From Desulfatitalea tepidiphila (GTDB lineage: Bacteria; Desulfobacterota; Desulfobacteria; Desulfobacterales; Desulfosarcinaceae), in assembly GCF_001293685.1 (NCBI RefSeq), contig NZ_BCAG01000003.1:1984001-2048000 (forward strand): a stretch of DNA of 64,000 bases, read 5' to 3'. Below the pieces are notes generated by a model that was not told the DNA's origin, searched no databases, and worked only from the letters and a program-made list of their open reading frames with translations. Shown piece after piece: positions 10,415-19,972 of this stretch. Both the position numbers and the translations under genes were made by a program. Every line of letters starts with the position of its first letter. Position 1 is the first letter of the stretch.

Positions 10415-11158
10415 ATGTTTACATCCCAAAATATTTTCTTTTCCGTAGACGGTGCTCTCCTGATTGGCACACTGCACCTGCCCGGCGTCCATCAACCACC
10501 TTTTGTCATCGGCTGTCATGGGCTTTTATCAGATCGACAATCGCCCAAGCAGATTGCCTTAGCCGAGGCCTTAAACCGAATCGGCATAGCCTATTTCCGA
10601 TTCGATCATCGCGGTTGCGGTGAGAGTGGAGGAAAATTTGATATCAGCCACCTTTTATCGTCCCGGTGCAAAGACCTTTTAGGGGCGATTCGATACATCC
10701 AGTCACACTCCCAGGTGGGTCAAATTGCAGGGCTTTTCGGAAGCAGCTTCGGCGGCACAGTGTGTTTATGCGTCGCTTCCGGCATCAGTGTTCCTGCAGT
10801 GGTCACTTATGCCGCACCCATCGATAGTCTAATTATCAAAAAACCAACACTTGGTGAAATTAATTCCGTCTATAGAGACCAACTGTCTGCTCAACCTGAC
10901 TTTGACTTTGATATTCGTGAAATTCTATCGAAATTAAACCACATATTGATCATGCACGGCGAGAAAGATGAGGTTGTGCCGCTTGAACATGCACACAAGA
11001 TTTACGAGAAAGCGAAGGACCCTAAAAAACTGATCATCCATAAAGGAGGAGATCACAGAATGAGCAATCCAGACCACCAAGACGCTTTTATTGTGGAGTG
11101 CGTTTCGTGGTTTAAAAAATTCTATAATCGAACAGGCTCCAATCGTTCAGACACTTAG
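10415..11158 (+). CDS. Alpha/beta hydrolase (serine hydrolase)
   Basis: Start chosen at ATG 10415 (MFTSQNIFFSVDG), which has GGAG 9 bases upstream, giving 247 residues; an in-frame ATG at 10394 is the alternative. The nucleophile elbow is GLFGSSFGG (GxSxG). The acid is in HGEKDEVVP and the catalytic His in GGDHRMS near the end. The early GCHGLLSDR is the oxyanion-loop region. This fits the small cytoplasmic serine aminopeptidase/esterase-like group; the substrate is unknown. The IS481 element sits exactly at the end: its left target duplication includes the TAG stop, so the protein's end is unaltered. Confidence 0.88.
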   Translation: MFTSQNIFFSVDGALLIGTLHLPGVHQPPFVIGCHGLLSDRQSPKQIALAEALNRIGIAYFRFDHRGCGESGGKFDISHLLSSRCKDLLGAIRYIQSHSQVGQIAGLFGSSFGGTVCLCVASGISVPAVVTYAAPIDSLIIKKPTLGEINSVYRDQLSAQPDFDFDIREILSKLNHILIMHGEKDEVVPLEHAHKIYEKAKDPKKLIIHKGGDHRMSNPDHQDAFIVECVSWFKKFYNRTGSNRSDT

Positions 11159-11159
11159 G

Positions 11160-12361
11160 TGTAGAAGTTCAGATTTGATCTGACAAATACCGATTTTGAG
11201 AAGGTATCTGTCAGTTCAAATTCAAGCTACTTTTTTTTCTGCCCAGAGTCGTTTTCCATCTTCAAGCGTTTCCATCGGGGTTCTGCCGCAACACATTTTC
11301 CCCTGATGGGTTCGCTCATGATTGTACTCTTCAAGCCACAGGTCAAGATCAAACTGAAGCGTTTCGATATCCCGGTAGATCTTCTTTCTGAAGGTAACCT
11401 GATAAAATTCCTGCAGCATGGTTTTATGGAACCGTTCGCAGATGCCGTTGGTTTGCGGTGATTTGGCCCTGGTCTTGGTGTGCTCAATGTCATTAATGGC
11501 CATGTAAAGCTGATAATCATGGGTTTCGGCTTTACCGCAGTACTCGGTGCCCCTGTCGGTCAAAATGCGCAGTAACGGCAGTTCGTGTTTTTCATAAAAC
11601 GGCAGCACCTTGTCATTGAGAAGGTCGGCAGCGGTGATCGGAGTTTTGGTGGTATAGAGTTTGGCAAAGCCAACCTTGGCATACGTATCTATAAAGGTCT
11701 GCTGATAGATCCGACCGACGCCCTTGAGCGTGCCGACATAAAAGGTATCTTGTGACCCCAGATAGCCGGGATGCGCGGTCTCGATCTCTCCTGGAGCGAT
11801 GTCGTCGTGCTTTTTGCGCTCCAAGGCCTGGACTTGGCTTTCGGTAAGAATCAGATTCTCCTTGGCCATTTCATCCTCAAGGGCTTTCAGGCGGTCCTTA
11901 AAGCGCGCCAATTGGTGGCGCAGCCACACACACCTTACACCGCTGGGAGAAATGAAAACCCCTCGCTTACGCAGCTCGTTGCTGGCACGGACCTGCCCAT
12001 GCGCTGGCTGCTCAACGGCATAGGCCACGACAGCAGCCTCGATCGTTTCCTCTGTGCGGTTCTTGATATTAGGTTTGCGGCGGCTTTGATCGACGAGGGC
12101 ATCAATACCGCCTTGTTCAACAGCATTCTGGTAGCGGTAAAAGGTGTCACGAGAAAGGCCCATGATCCGGCAGGCTTTGGATACGTTGCCAAGCTCCTCG
12201 GCCAGGTTCAACAATCCAATCTTGTGTTTGATGACGGTTTTGGTACCATTCAGCATGAGGGTTACCTCCTATGGTTTTGATGGTTTTGGTTGCCACCTTC
12301 ATCAAAACCGGTAACCCTCACTTTTTCAAGTGCGGTGTCAGATCAAATCAAAACTAATCCA
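11160..12361. mobile_element. IS481-family insertion sequence, complete
   Basis: The element is 1,202 bp with 26-bp terminal inverted repeats starting TG. They differ at five positions and share GATTTGATCTGACA exactly. The 7-bp direct repeat ACTTAGG lies immediately outside both ends (11153-11159 and 12362-12368), a clear target duplication. One intact transposase gene on the minus strand fills most of it. Conserved ends and clean duplication point to recent insertion. Confidence 0.9.
11222..12256 (-). CDS. IS481-family transposase (DDE integrase core)
   Basis: A 344-residue protein. Residues 1-60 form an HTH domain (NVSKACRIMGLSRDTFYRYQ) and about 75-130 a second HTH-like region. The rve integrase core carries the DDE residues, Asp in QTFIDTYAKVGFA, Asp in ILTDRGTEYCG and Glu in GICERFHKTMLQEFY. 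The C-terminal LEEYNHERTHQGK and GRTPMETL are typical of IS481/IS3-type enzymes. It is intact and lies within well-conserved inverted repeats, so the element may be active. Confidence 0.95.
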   Translation of the reverse strand: MLNGTKTVIKHKIGLLNLAEELGNVSKACRIMGLSRDTFYRYQNAVEQGGIDALVDQSRRKPNIKNRTEETIEAAVVAYAVEQPAHGQVRASNELRKRGVFISPSGVRCVWLRHQLARFKDRLKALEDEMAKENLILTESQVQALERKKHDDIAPGEIETAHPGYLGSQDTFYVGTLKGVGRIYQQTFIDTYAKVGFAKLYTTKTPITAADLLNDKVLPFYEKHELPLLRILTDRGTEYCGKAETHDYQLYMAINDIEHTKTRAKSPQTNGICERFHKTMLQEFYQVTFRKKIYRDIETLQFDLDLWLEEYNHERTHQGKMCCGRTPMETLEDGKRLWAEKKVA

Positions 12362-12398
12362 ACTTAGGGGAAAAATTATCTGCTTTAGAAGGTGATCA

Positions 12399-12836
12399 TT
12401 ATGAAAAACCCCCTTTCGGGTCTATGTCTTTTCGTATGATTTCTTCCTGGTATTTGCTCAACTTATTGGAAAATCGAATGCCGATCCCCTTTGCGCTGGT
12501 ACGAACGATTTCACCAGTGGTTTTGAAATGAGTCTGGGAGGAAGGCAGAGTAAAGGTAAGAGAAATCTTCTGCCCCTGCTCGAAAGATTCTTTGGTTTCT
12601 ATGAACACGCCGCCTCTGCTTAAATCTTGAATAAAATCTCGGTAAATCTTGCGTTGATCGTAGTAATCTACTGCAACCAGGCACGGAATTCTCCTATCAT
12701 TCCTTTGCTCCTTTTGCTGCCACTCCAGGAGCAAATCCAATAATAAGGACTTTTTTTCCTCTGTTAAATTGTCAATTAACGATTTGAGTCTTTCAGTCAA
12801 ACTTAAAGAGTTTCCATTTTTCAGCCCATTTTCCAT
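12399..12836 (-). CDS. PilZ-domain c-di-GMP-binding protein
   Basis: Start set at ATG 12836 (MENGLKNGNSL) because AGGAGG lies about 5 bases before it; the upstream ATG at 12851 overlaps that site. The 145-residue product has a helical N-terminus (to about residue 55), then a PilZ domain with both ligand motifs: RNDRR (RxxxR) and DLSRGG (DxSxxG). PilZ proteins bind cyclic di-GMP and relay it to motility or polysaccharide systems. Its position near sulfur-activation genes and upstream of an export locus, plus the c-di-GMP-I riboswitch at 62 kb, fits a c-di-GMP theme, by inference only. Confidence 0.88.
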   Translation of the reverse strand: MENGLKNGNSLSLTERLKSLIDNLTEEKKSLLLDLLLEWQQKEQRNDRRIPCLVAVDYYDQRKIYRDFIQDLSRGGVFIETKESFEQGQKISLTFTLPSSQTHFKTTGEIVRTSAKGIGIRFSNKLSKYQEEIIRKDIDPKGGFS

Positions 12837-12885
12837 AACCCCTCCTCTCATTCAACTGCAAGAATTTTCGTGAATCGACGACAAA

Positions 12886-13767
12886 TCAAGTCCTCTCTAC
12901 AATAAACCACGGGTTCAAAAGGTTGGGTTTGTTGTAACCCAGCTCTTCGTTGGTATTATAATCAAATATTTTAGCCCCGGCATACTGTGCTACTGCGTGC
13001 CCTGCAGCAGTATCCCACTCCATCGTTGGACCTAAGCGAGGATAGATATCTGCACCGCCTTCTGCAACAAGACAAATCTTTAAAGAACTTCCGGCCTGGA
13101 TAAAATCCACCTGCCCCTTTTCCTGCTTCATCCTTTCTACAAACTCTACCAATTCAGAGCTGGCATGGGAACGGCTGCCTACAATAGTGTACCTTGATGG
13201 ATTATTTTTGTTAAAAGGCAACCTTCTTGCGGAAGATAGCAGTATATCCAGAACCTTCTCGGGGGCTCTTTTTGTGAAAATGTCGAGCCATGTTTCGGAA
13301 GGGCAATCAATCTTATACGACCCTAAATTGCGGCTGGCAAAGTACAGTAACCGGGGAATCGGTGCAAATACAACTCCCAGAACGGGTTTCCCATTTTCGA
13401 TCAATGCAATATTAACGGTGAATTCACCATTTCTTTTGACAAATTCCTTTGTTCCATCCAAAGGATCCACAATCCAGAGCCTCTCCCAGGATTGTCGCTG
13501 CTGAAAGGGGATATCTCTACCCTCTTCGCTGATCATGGGAAGACGATAATCCATCAGCATTGACTTTATAATCTCATGGGATTGCCGGTCCGCTAAGGTT
13601 AAAGGGGACTCATCAGATTTGGTTTCAACTTCGAAATCTGTATTGTAAATCTCGATAATAGCCTGCCCGGCTTTTAGGGCCGCAATGACGGCGGTAATCA
13701 TCGGTCCGACTAAATCAAATTGCTTTTCCATAAGCCATAATCCAATCATGACAGGCATGCCATTCAC
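12886..13767 (-). CDS. cysQ: 3'(2'),5'-bisphosphate nucleotidase CysQ family
   Basis: A 293-residue protein (CysQ about 250-270) of the inositol-monophosphatase fold. Metal-site motifs are visible: Asp in PLTLADRQSH, Glu in MISEEGRD, the signature WIVDPLDGTKEF, and WDTAAGHA near the C-terminus. CysQ removes the 3' phosphate of PAP, the by-product of PAPS-using reactions. A start at 13731 (MEKQFDLVG) would fit family length better, but the ATG at 13767 has GGAAAG upstream. It lies 19 bases downstream of the Sat-CysC gene on the same strand, so it is probably co-transcribed in a PAPS make-and-recycle unit. Confidence 0.92.
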   Translation of the reverse strand: MNGMPVMIGLWLMEKQFDLVGPMITAVIAALKAGQAIIEIYNTDFEVETKSDESPLTLADRQSHEIIKSMLMDYRLPMISEEGRDIPFQQRQSWERLWIVDPLDGTKEFVKRNGEFTVNIALIENGKPVLGVVFAPIPRLLYFASRNLGSYKIDCPSETWLDIFTKRAPEKVLDILLSSARRLPFNKNNPSRYTIVGSRSHASSELVEFVERMKQEKGQVDFIQAGSSLKICLVAEGGADIYPRLGPTMEWDTAAGHAVAQYAGAKIFDYNTNEELGYNKPNLLNPWFIVERT

Positions 13768-13786
13768 GAATTCTTTCCAAATAAGC

Positions 13787-15502
13787 CTATATATAACCCC
13801 GTTGCCCTAAGAGAAGTAAAATTTCATGGGCAGCTTCGTCAGGCGTTATGTTGGATGTGTCGATACTCAATTCAGGCGCCTTAGGCGCTTCATAAGGGTC
13901 GTCAATTCCAGTGTAACCTTTTATCAATCCGGCTCGGGCTTTCGCATACATGCCTTTACGATCACGTTTTTCACATTCATTCAGTGGTGTCGAGACATGA
14001 ACCTCGAAAAATCCTCCATACGCTTCTATAGATCGTCTGATTTCCATACGTGTGTTTTCATAAGGTGCAATTGGCGCACAAATTGCGATGCCCCTGTTCT
14101 TCGTTATCTCGCTGGCCACAAAGCCGATTCGGCGCACATTGAGATCACGATGCTCTTTTGAAAAGCTCAGTTCACTCGATAAATTTTGCCTCACGATATC
14201 ACCATCGAGCAAGGTTACCGGACGTTCACCGATCTCCAACATTTTTGAAAAAAGAACCTTGGCAATAGTTGATTTGCCAGCACCCGACAGACCGGTCAAA
14301 AAAATGGTGAACCCTTGCCTTCCAGGTGGAGGATAGGCTTTGCGCAGTTCATCTAGAACCTCAGGAAACGAAACCCACCCTGGCACCTGTCGACCACTGG
14401 TAATCCTGTATCGGATGTCGACACCACTCATTTTCATTGTTTTGGTATCTTTATTCAAATCGGTAGCAAATCGATGCTCATCCTCAAATGGCAGATAAAC
14501 CATTTCATCGAAGAGTAATAATGAGATACCAAGTCCAGCACCGTATTTTTCCAACCATGATTTCGATGCGTTCCAGTCATAAAAGTTATCATATCCCTTA
14601 TTGCGCCCTGGATCGGCATGGTTATGACTTACCGCGAAATGAGTGCATCCGTAATTTTTGGCCACGATGGCACCCATTAGAGCTTCTCTGGGGCCTGCAA
14701 AACGCATGAAGTAAGGCAAAAGGGATAATATATTGGAATCGGGTGGGTAGTGTTTGATGACCTCTTTGTAGCAGCGCACCCGTGTGTAGTAGTCGAAATC
14801 CTCAGTTCTCATGACGCCGACGATCGGGAGCAACAACAGATTCGCTTTGGCCCGCCGCATCGCCTCGAGGGTCAACTCGAATTGAGGTCGGTGCATCACA
14901 CTGTTGGTTTGGTACCCAACGACTCGCTGCCAACCCAATTTATAGATTTCCCCGCGAACCTCATGCGGCGTAGAGCGCAGCAGCTTGAAATCATAGTGCA
15001 GCGGGAGACTGATCACCTCCAGCTTCCCACCGACATAATAGTCCCCCGTGTTAGTTAAAATGTGTTGAATACCCGGATGGTTATCATCTTTTTGGCCATA
15101 GAGGATTTTCATCTCTTTTTCATGATCAATCGGCCATATATCCTCGACGTGCATAACACCCAGCAAAAAACCCTCTGGATCGCGCAGCGCAATGGACTGA
15201 CCGGCTTCAAGGTTGCGTGCTCGAGTTTCGGTAATATCCAGGCATATCGGAAGTGGCCAGGTTGTACCGTCTCTTAATTGCAATCGATCTAATACGGGTT
15301 CATAATCCGCCCTGATCATAAAGCCCTCTAAGGGTGAAAATGCACCAGTGGCAAGTAATTCAAAATCGCATAGATGATGGTCTTTCAGTATGACATCGGG
15401 CAGGTTTAACGAAAGTTCCTTTAAAATAACTGCACGATCCGCTTCAACCAGAAGATTTTTTAGTTCATTACCGTGTGGCTTAGTCGAAAAGCTGGGCTGC
15501 AT
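13787..15502 (-). CDS. Sulfate adenylyltransferase/adenylylsulfate kinase fusion with altered sulfurylase site
   Basis: Start ATG 15502 has TAAGGAG 7 bases upstream; product 571 residues. Residues about 1-385 are ATP sulfurylase-like and about 395-571 APS kinase. The kinase is intact, with P-loop GLSGAGKST, DGDIVRQNLSSELSFS and RRIGFVA. The sulfurylase domain keeps the fold (DYYTRVRCYK, FAGPREALMGAI) but its active-site motifs differ. QTRNPxHRAH reads QTNSVMHRPQ, losing the Arg, Asn and second His, and GRDHAGPG reads SHNHADPG. It may therefore be inactive in making APS, or use another substrate, with APS supplied by a dissimilatory Sat elsewhere. Confidence 0.88.
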   Translation of the reverse strand: MQPSFSTKPHGNELKNLLVEADRAVILKELSLNLPDVILKDHHLCDFELLATGAFSPLEGFMIRADYEPVLDRLQLRDGTTWPLPICLDITETRARNLEAGQSIALRDPEGFLLGVMHVEDIWPIDHEKEMKILYGQKDDNHPGIQHILTNTGDYYVGGKLEVISLPLHYDFKLLRSTPHEVRGEIYKLGWQRVVGYQTNSVMHRPQFELTLEAMRRAKANLLLLPIVGVMRTEDFDYYTRVRCYKEVIKHYPPDSNILSLLPYFMRFAGPREALMGAIVAKNYGCTHFAVSHNHADPGRNKGYDNFYDWNASKSWLEKYGAGLGISLLLFDEMVYLPFEDEHRFATDLNKDTKTMKMSGVDIRYRITSGRQVPGWVSFPEVLDELRKAYPPPGRQGFTIFLTGLSGAGKSTIAKVLFSKMLEIGERPVTLLDGDIVRQNLSSELSFSKEHRDLNVRRIGFVASEITKNRGIAICAPIAPYENTRMEIRRSIEAYGGFFEVHVSTPLNECEKRDRKGMYAKARAGLIKGYTGIDDPYEAPKAPELSIDTSNITPDEAAHEILLLLGQRGYI

Positions 15503-15635
15503 ACGACCACTCCTTAACAAATGCGCTTTTTATGAAAAGATATATAATACTTGACCCGGCTATTGCATTGACATTATCGTATGATGCATATCAAAACCAG
15601 TATTTTGTTAAATATTTCAAACAAGATGCACTATT

Positions 15636-16091
15636 ATGATTAACACATCAAAAAATTACTCGTTTTCAGAAATGGCGAGCCTGATTGGCCTGGACGAAAA
15701 AAAAATCCATGTTTATTTCCATAAGGGCCTGATTGGTCTGAACGATTACAAAAACAGATTGGGTTTCAGCGATATTGATTATGCGCGATTGAGAATCATC
15801 AAACACGCTGATGATCTGGGCTATCAACACGAAGAGATCAAAAGTTTAATAGGATCTGCCGATGACCTTTCTTCTGCCAACGATCCACTTATGTTTTGTA
15901 AAAACTTCGCAATTCAAAGGTACAAACAGATTATTAAAGAATTGGACCATTGCGAGCCCTTAGAGCAGGTCAAAAAGCAATGTGATTTAAAATTGATCAG
16001 CACCTATATCAAAGAGCTTAAAAACTCAACTTTCGGGAATGGATTAGGGGATGAAAATATGGTCTATCCTGTTGAATTCATGAAGAAATAA
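15636..16091 (+). pseudogene. N-terminal fragment of IS-split gene: MerR-like HTH region
   Basis: Residues 1-70 form a MerR-like winged HTH (SFSEMASLIGLDEKKIHVYF, HKGLIG, LGFSDIDYARLRIIKHADDL). A helical region follows to about residue 130. The reading frame crosses into an IS4-type element at 16025, so its last 22 codons belong to the element. Joining 15636-16024 to 17562-19413, with one copy of the 7-bp duplication removed, restores a single 746-codon frame. This fragment may still be translated as a short HTH protein. Confidence 0.85.
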
Positions 16092-17554
16092 CTTGAAGAG
16101 CCCTGTCTTTTGATTTATAGTGGATTTGCGAGAATTCACAATAAATACAAACAGAAAGGGCTCAAATGGACCATATCAGCATCGCCTCCCAATCGCAAGA
16201 CCCTGTTCACGTTCAAGGCAAAATTGATGACTTCTTTGGCCGTTTTAAAATCGCAACGCTCATGCATCGATGTGGCGTGCGCAAACATCACGGCCATAGT
16301 GTTCGCTCTTTGACAAAAGCCATATTCACACTGCCCTTTGTCGGTAAGAACTTCTTCCGCGGCATCGTACTCAACAGCGAATTGCCTTTCGGCAAAGACG
16401 CCGCCTACGAGTTGCTCAAGGGCGGGACCTACAACTGGAGGCGTCTGCTTCTCGCCTTAGGCCTGCGGCTGTTTGGTGTTTTTAACCGCCTGACCAGCGA
16501 GGATCGCGATTCAGTGCTCATCATCGATGACAGTCCCTATGACCGCTCCCGCTCCAAGTGGGTCGAACTGCTCGCAAGGGTCTGGGATCACAGCACCGGC
16601 CGCTTTTTGAAAGGCTTTCGGATGCTCACCATCTGCTGGTCGGATGGAGCCAGTTGTCTGCCGATGGATTTTGCCCTGTTGTCTTCCGCGGATGCCAAAA
16701 AGCGCTTGTGCGAGAGCCAAAAGGCCCTGGATAAACGCTGCTGCGCATACCAGCGTCGCAAAGAAGCCACCGAAAAGGCCACCGCGCATCTTGAGACCAT
16801 GGTAAAGCGTATTCTTTCAACGGGTGTCACGGCCAAATACCTGCTGATGGACAGCTGGTTTACCATGCCGGCAACCGTGATATCCCTGGCCCAGCACATC
16901 AAGATCATCGGTATGGTGAAAAGGTCGCCTAAGATTCACTACCTTTTCAACGGCCAATCTTTGGATCTGATGGCCATCTACCGCAGACTTGTAAAACGCC
17001 GTGGCCGCGCCAAGATCCTGGCCAGCACCCAAGTGATGCTCAATGATTCGGTTGCAGCCAAGCTGGTGTTTGTGCGCGATAGACGAAAGAAGCAGTGGCT
17101 TACGCTGCTGTCGACCGACACTGGGCTGGCCGATGAGGATATCGTGCGCATCTACGGGAAACGTTGGGATATCGAGGTGTTTTTCAAGATGGCCAAACAG
17201 CACTTGAAACTGGCCAAGGAAATTCAGTGTCGGGACTTCGATGCCTTGATCGCTCACACCACCATCGTCTTTATGCGCTATATGTTCCTGGCCTACCATT
17301 GCCGCATGGAGACAGATCATCGCACCTTTGGAGACCTGTTCTACGCCTGCTGCGATGAGGTGGCCGATATCTCATTTATCGAGGCGCTATGTCGCATTTT
17401 GACGCTGGCCGCCGATAGGCTCAGGCAGATGGGCACTTTCTGCGAAAAGACGGCGGCTGCCTTCTTCGATGCGATCATGGACGCAGCGTTGCAGTGTGTT
17501 GGCTTGTCAAAGAACAAATTGGCGATCGCTTAAAAACCGATCCCGAAAGTTGAA
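16025..17554. mobile_element. IS4-family insertion sequence splitting an HTH-TM-TPR gene
   Basis: The element is about 1,530 bp with 13-bp perfect inverted ends: TCAACTTTCGGGA at 16026-16038 and TCCCGAAAGTTGA at 17541-17553. The direct repeat TTAAAAA lies at 16018-16024 and 17555-17561, taken as the target duplication. Its single transposase gene is intact. Exact boundaries could shift by a base because the terminal nucleotides differ. Confidence 0.88.
16166..17533 (+). CDS. IS4-family transposase (DDE)
   Basis: A 455-residue intact transposase. DDE residues: Asp in VLIIDDSPYDRSR, Asp in KYLLMDSWFTMP, and Glu in the Y1 motif IYGKRWDIEVFFKMAKQHLK, which is the IS4 hallmark Y-(2)-R-(3)-E-(6)-K. 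The central part carries the beta-strand insertion usual in this family. ATG 16166 follows AAAGGG. Both inverted repeats are preserved, so the copy may be mobile. It is transcribed in the same direction as the split host gene. Confidence 0.93.
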   Translation: MDHISIASQSQDPVHVQGKIDDFFGRFKIATLMHRCGVRKHHGHSVRSLTKAIFTLPFVGKNFFRGIVLNSELPFGKDAAYELLKGGTYNWRRLLLALGLRLFGVFNRLTSEDRDSVLIIDDSPYDRSRSKWVELLARVWDHSTGRFLKGFRMLTICWSDGASCLPMDFALLSSADAKKRLCESQKALDKRCCAYQRRKEATEKATAHLETMVKRILSTGVTAKYLLMDSWFTMPATVISLAQHIKIIGMVKRSPKIHYLFNGQSLDLMAIYRRLVKRRGRAKILASTQVMLNDSVAAKLVFVRDRRKKQWLTLLSTDTGLADEDIVRIYGKRWDIEVFFKMAKQHLKLAKEIQCRDFDALIAHTTIVFMRYMFLAYHCRMETDHRTFGDLFYACCDEVADISFIEALCRILTLAADRLRQMGTFCEKTAAAFFDAIMDAALQCVGLSKNKLAIA

Positions 17555-17561
17555 TTAAAAA

Positions 17562-19413
17562 GATTGAACCAGAGCGGATAGCTAAAAAAGAGGTTAAAAA
17601 AAAGATTGTAGCAGGTAAAATTCAGCCTGTTGAAAACATCGTCCAGAAGGTGTCGACAGTCGTCGAGCATACCTCAACATCAGAAAAGGACACGCTGCCG
17701 CAGCATCATTCTGCTGCAAAAGATTCACACTCACTGTTTTACACCATCCCTTTCAAGCTGAAATGGATTCTTATCGCTGCCGCGAGTATTGCAATCGTTA
17801 TAGCCCTATCAACCCTTTTTGTTTCTACACCCGATGTCGACGAAATTCAAACTGCCGCCGAACCCTCTCCTCCACCGCAACTTCAAAAAATACACAAAGG
17901 CAGGAAGGAAGAAGCCATCAAGCCGGTTAAAACCAGTTCATCCGATGTCTCTCCTCTTAAGTTGAACACCCCTGCGGGGGAGGACGATCCTGAAAATAAA
18001 AATACTTCACCGGTACCGGCCAGTCCGCCGAGTAAAAATATGGCCGAGAATAATCCTTCACGAAGCACTTTTTCATCCATGGAATCTTCGGAAAATTCTT
18101 TTCCCATTTCAGAAGTCCAACGACCAGAACAACCCCTCGCCCCAATAGTCATGATTGAAGATTTCAACCTATGGCATGACAGTGTTAAACAAACATATCA
18201 GGCTGAATTTAAAATCGTTAAAAATCAGACCGCCAATGCCCCTGAAACGGTTTCAGGATGGGTATTTGTAGCCTTGGAAGTAGATAAAGAAGATGGCGAT
18301 AACACCGATGGTTTTATCATTCCGTCCGTTGAATTCTCGTCAGGCAAACCCGCTTGGTTACCAAGATCTGGCCAGTTCATCATTAAGAACTATAAGCCAA
18401 TGTTTTTAAACGCATTTTCATCAGTTACCCCTGACCAGGTCAGCTCCATCCAAGTTCTGGTCTACTCTTCTGACAAACAGCTCCTGCTCCAAAAATTTAT
18501 CAACTCTCCAATCCAACGGTCCATTTCTTTGTCCGAAAAGACTAAAACCGCATCTGAAGATAATAACGACCAATCAATACAAAGCACGCCGATTTTACCT
18601 TTACCTCCGAAATCTGAATCGCATTCTTCGATACCTGTCCCCTTTAAGGAAGAATCTCTCTCCAAACCCTCCAAGATGTCAAAAACATCGGCCGTCAAGC
18701 CCCAAAAGACTGATAATCCAGAGGCTGTTACCTGGGAACAGAGAAGCTATGATGCAGCCGTTAATGGATATTTCGATCAAGCCATCGCCCATGCCACCAA
18801 AGCCATCGAGCTTGACCCAGGAAGGGTCAACCCATATATCAATCGCTCATGGGCATATATAGAAAAAGGCCTGCTGGACCAGGCTATTGAGGACGGGAAA
18901 ACAGCTCTTTTGATCGATCCAAAAAATGCATACGCATTGAACAACCTTGGACTCGCCCATCATCGCCACTCACAAATTTCCGAAGCCAAAGACTACTATC
19001 AGAGATCATGCGAATTGGGACTCAAGCTTGGCTGTGATAACTTCAAAACATTAACCAATCGATCACGCCTTGAACAGTTGATTGATCAGAGTCAAGCTGC
19101 ATTTGAAAATGGGGATTGGGCATTGGTTATTCGCACCGCCACTGAGGCCATCGAATTGGACCCCCAAAATGCCGTCCCATATACAAACAGATCTGCAGCA
19201 TACGCAAAGCTGAATTACCTTAACAAGGCATTAAAAGACAGTAATGATGCAATCAAGTACAATCCCAATTTTTCACTATCCTACAACAATAGAGGATACG
19301 TATATGAGTTACTAGGCGAAAACAAAAAGGCTGCAGCGGATTACCGTAAAAGCTGCAGCCTCGGGCTTGAGTTGGGATGCCAGAACTTCGAACGCCTTTC
19401 AAAAGCGCCATGA
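17562..19413 (+). pseudogene. C-terminal fragment of IS-split gene: transmembrane and TPR region
   Basis: The frame is open from the IS end; a GTG at 17650 could start a 587-residue product. It has a Lys-rich linker, a single membrane helix (WILIAAASIAIVIALSTLF), a Pro/Ser-rich stretch, a central beta-rich region (about 190-300) and two TPR blocks. The blocks include AIAHATKAIELDPGRVNPYI and VIRTATEAIELDPQNAVPYT, and each ends in a Sel1-like CELGLKLGC or CSLGLELGC. In the unbroken protein the HTH would be cytoplasmic and the TPRs periplasmic, i.e. a membrane-tethered regulator or assembly protein. It lies 560 bases before the initiating transferase of the polysaccharide locus. Confidence 0.85.
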
Positions 19414-19496
19414 GGATGATAAAATTTTGTGCACAACGCAGGTATGGGGCCGGTGGGTCACTTTTGGAAGGCACTAACTATTTGATGTGATATGTT

Positions 19497-19943
19497 TTAA
19501 TTCTTTGCTTTAATGCGAGCGACATTCAATAAGGTATCATAGCGGCTTTCCATGCTGCTTTTGAGCAGTTTGAATAGCTCTAAAACCACGGCATCTTTTT
19601 CATCTCGAACATTCATTAATGAATTTAAACGCTTATCTACACTTTTGAGCATTGTCTCCAGATTTTGTATTCGAGCCTCTAGTAGGTCAATGCGTTCTGC
19701 AGCCGTCCCTCCTTGAGTAATAACTGCGCCTTCGGATGGCGGCGGGCTAATTTCACCTATTCCTGGATGGGATTTTGCCAACTTGAACGATCTGGTGGAC
19801 CAACTGCTGCTGGAGGGCGACAAACGCTCCCATGCCGATCGGCGCCAAGCTTTTAACGCTTCTTTAAAATCCTGTTTCAGTATCGATCCTTTGGTCAAAG
19901 AGCTTGTCGGATGATTTAAGATAGAGACAACTTTCGAGTTCAT
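19497..19943 (-). CDS. Hypothetical protein with C-terminal coiled coil
   Basis: Start set at ATG 19943; the preceding TTG is an alternative. Of 148 residues, about 75-148 are strongly helical with coiled-coil character (AERIDLLEARIQNLETMLKS, VDKRLNSLMNVRDEKDAVVL). The middle (SPSSSSWSTRSFKLAKSHPG) is low complexity, and the opposite strand there also reads as helical protein, so the N-terminal half is less certain. No family recognised. It is divergent from the WbaP-type gene with a 29-base gap, so the two share a control region. Confidence 0.55.
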   Translation of the reverse strand: MNSKVVSILNHPTSSLTKGSILKQDFKEALKAWRRSAWERLSPSSSSWSTRSFKLAKSHPGIGEISPPPSEGAVITQGGTAAERIDLLEARIQNLETMLKSVDKRLNSLMNVRDEKDAVVLELFKLLKSSMESRYDTLLNVARIKAKN

Positions 19944-19972
19944 CAATTTCTACTGGGGAGGCAACACCTCTT

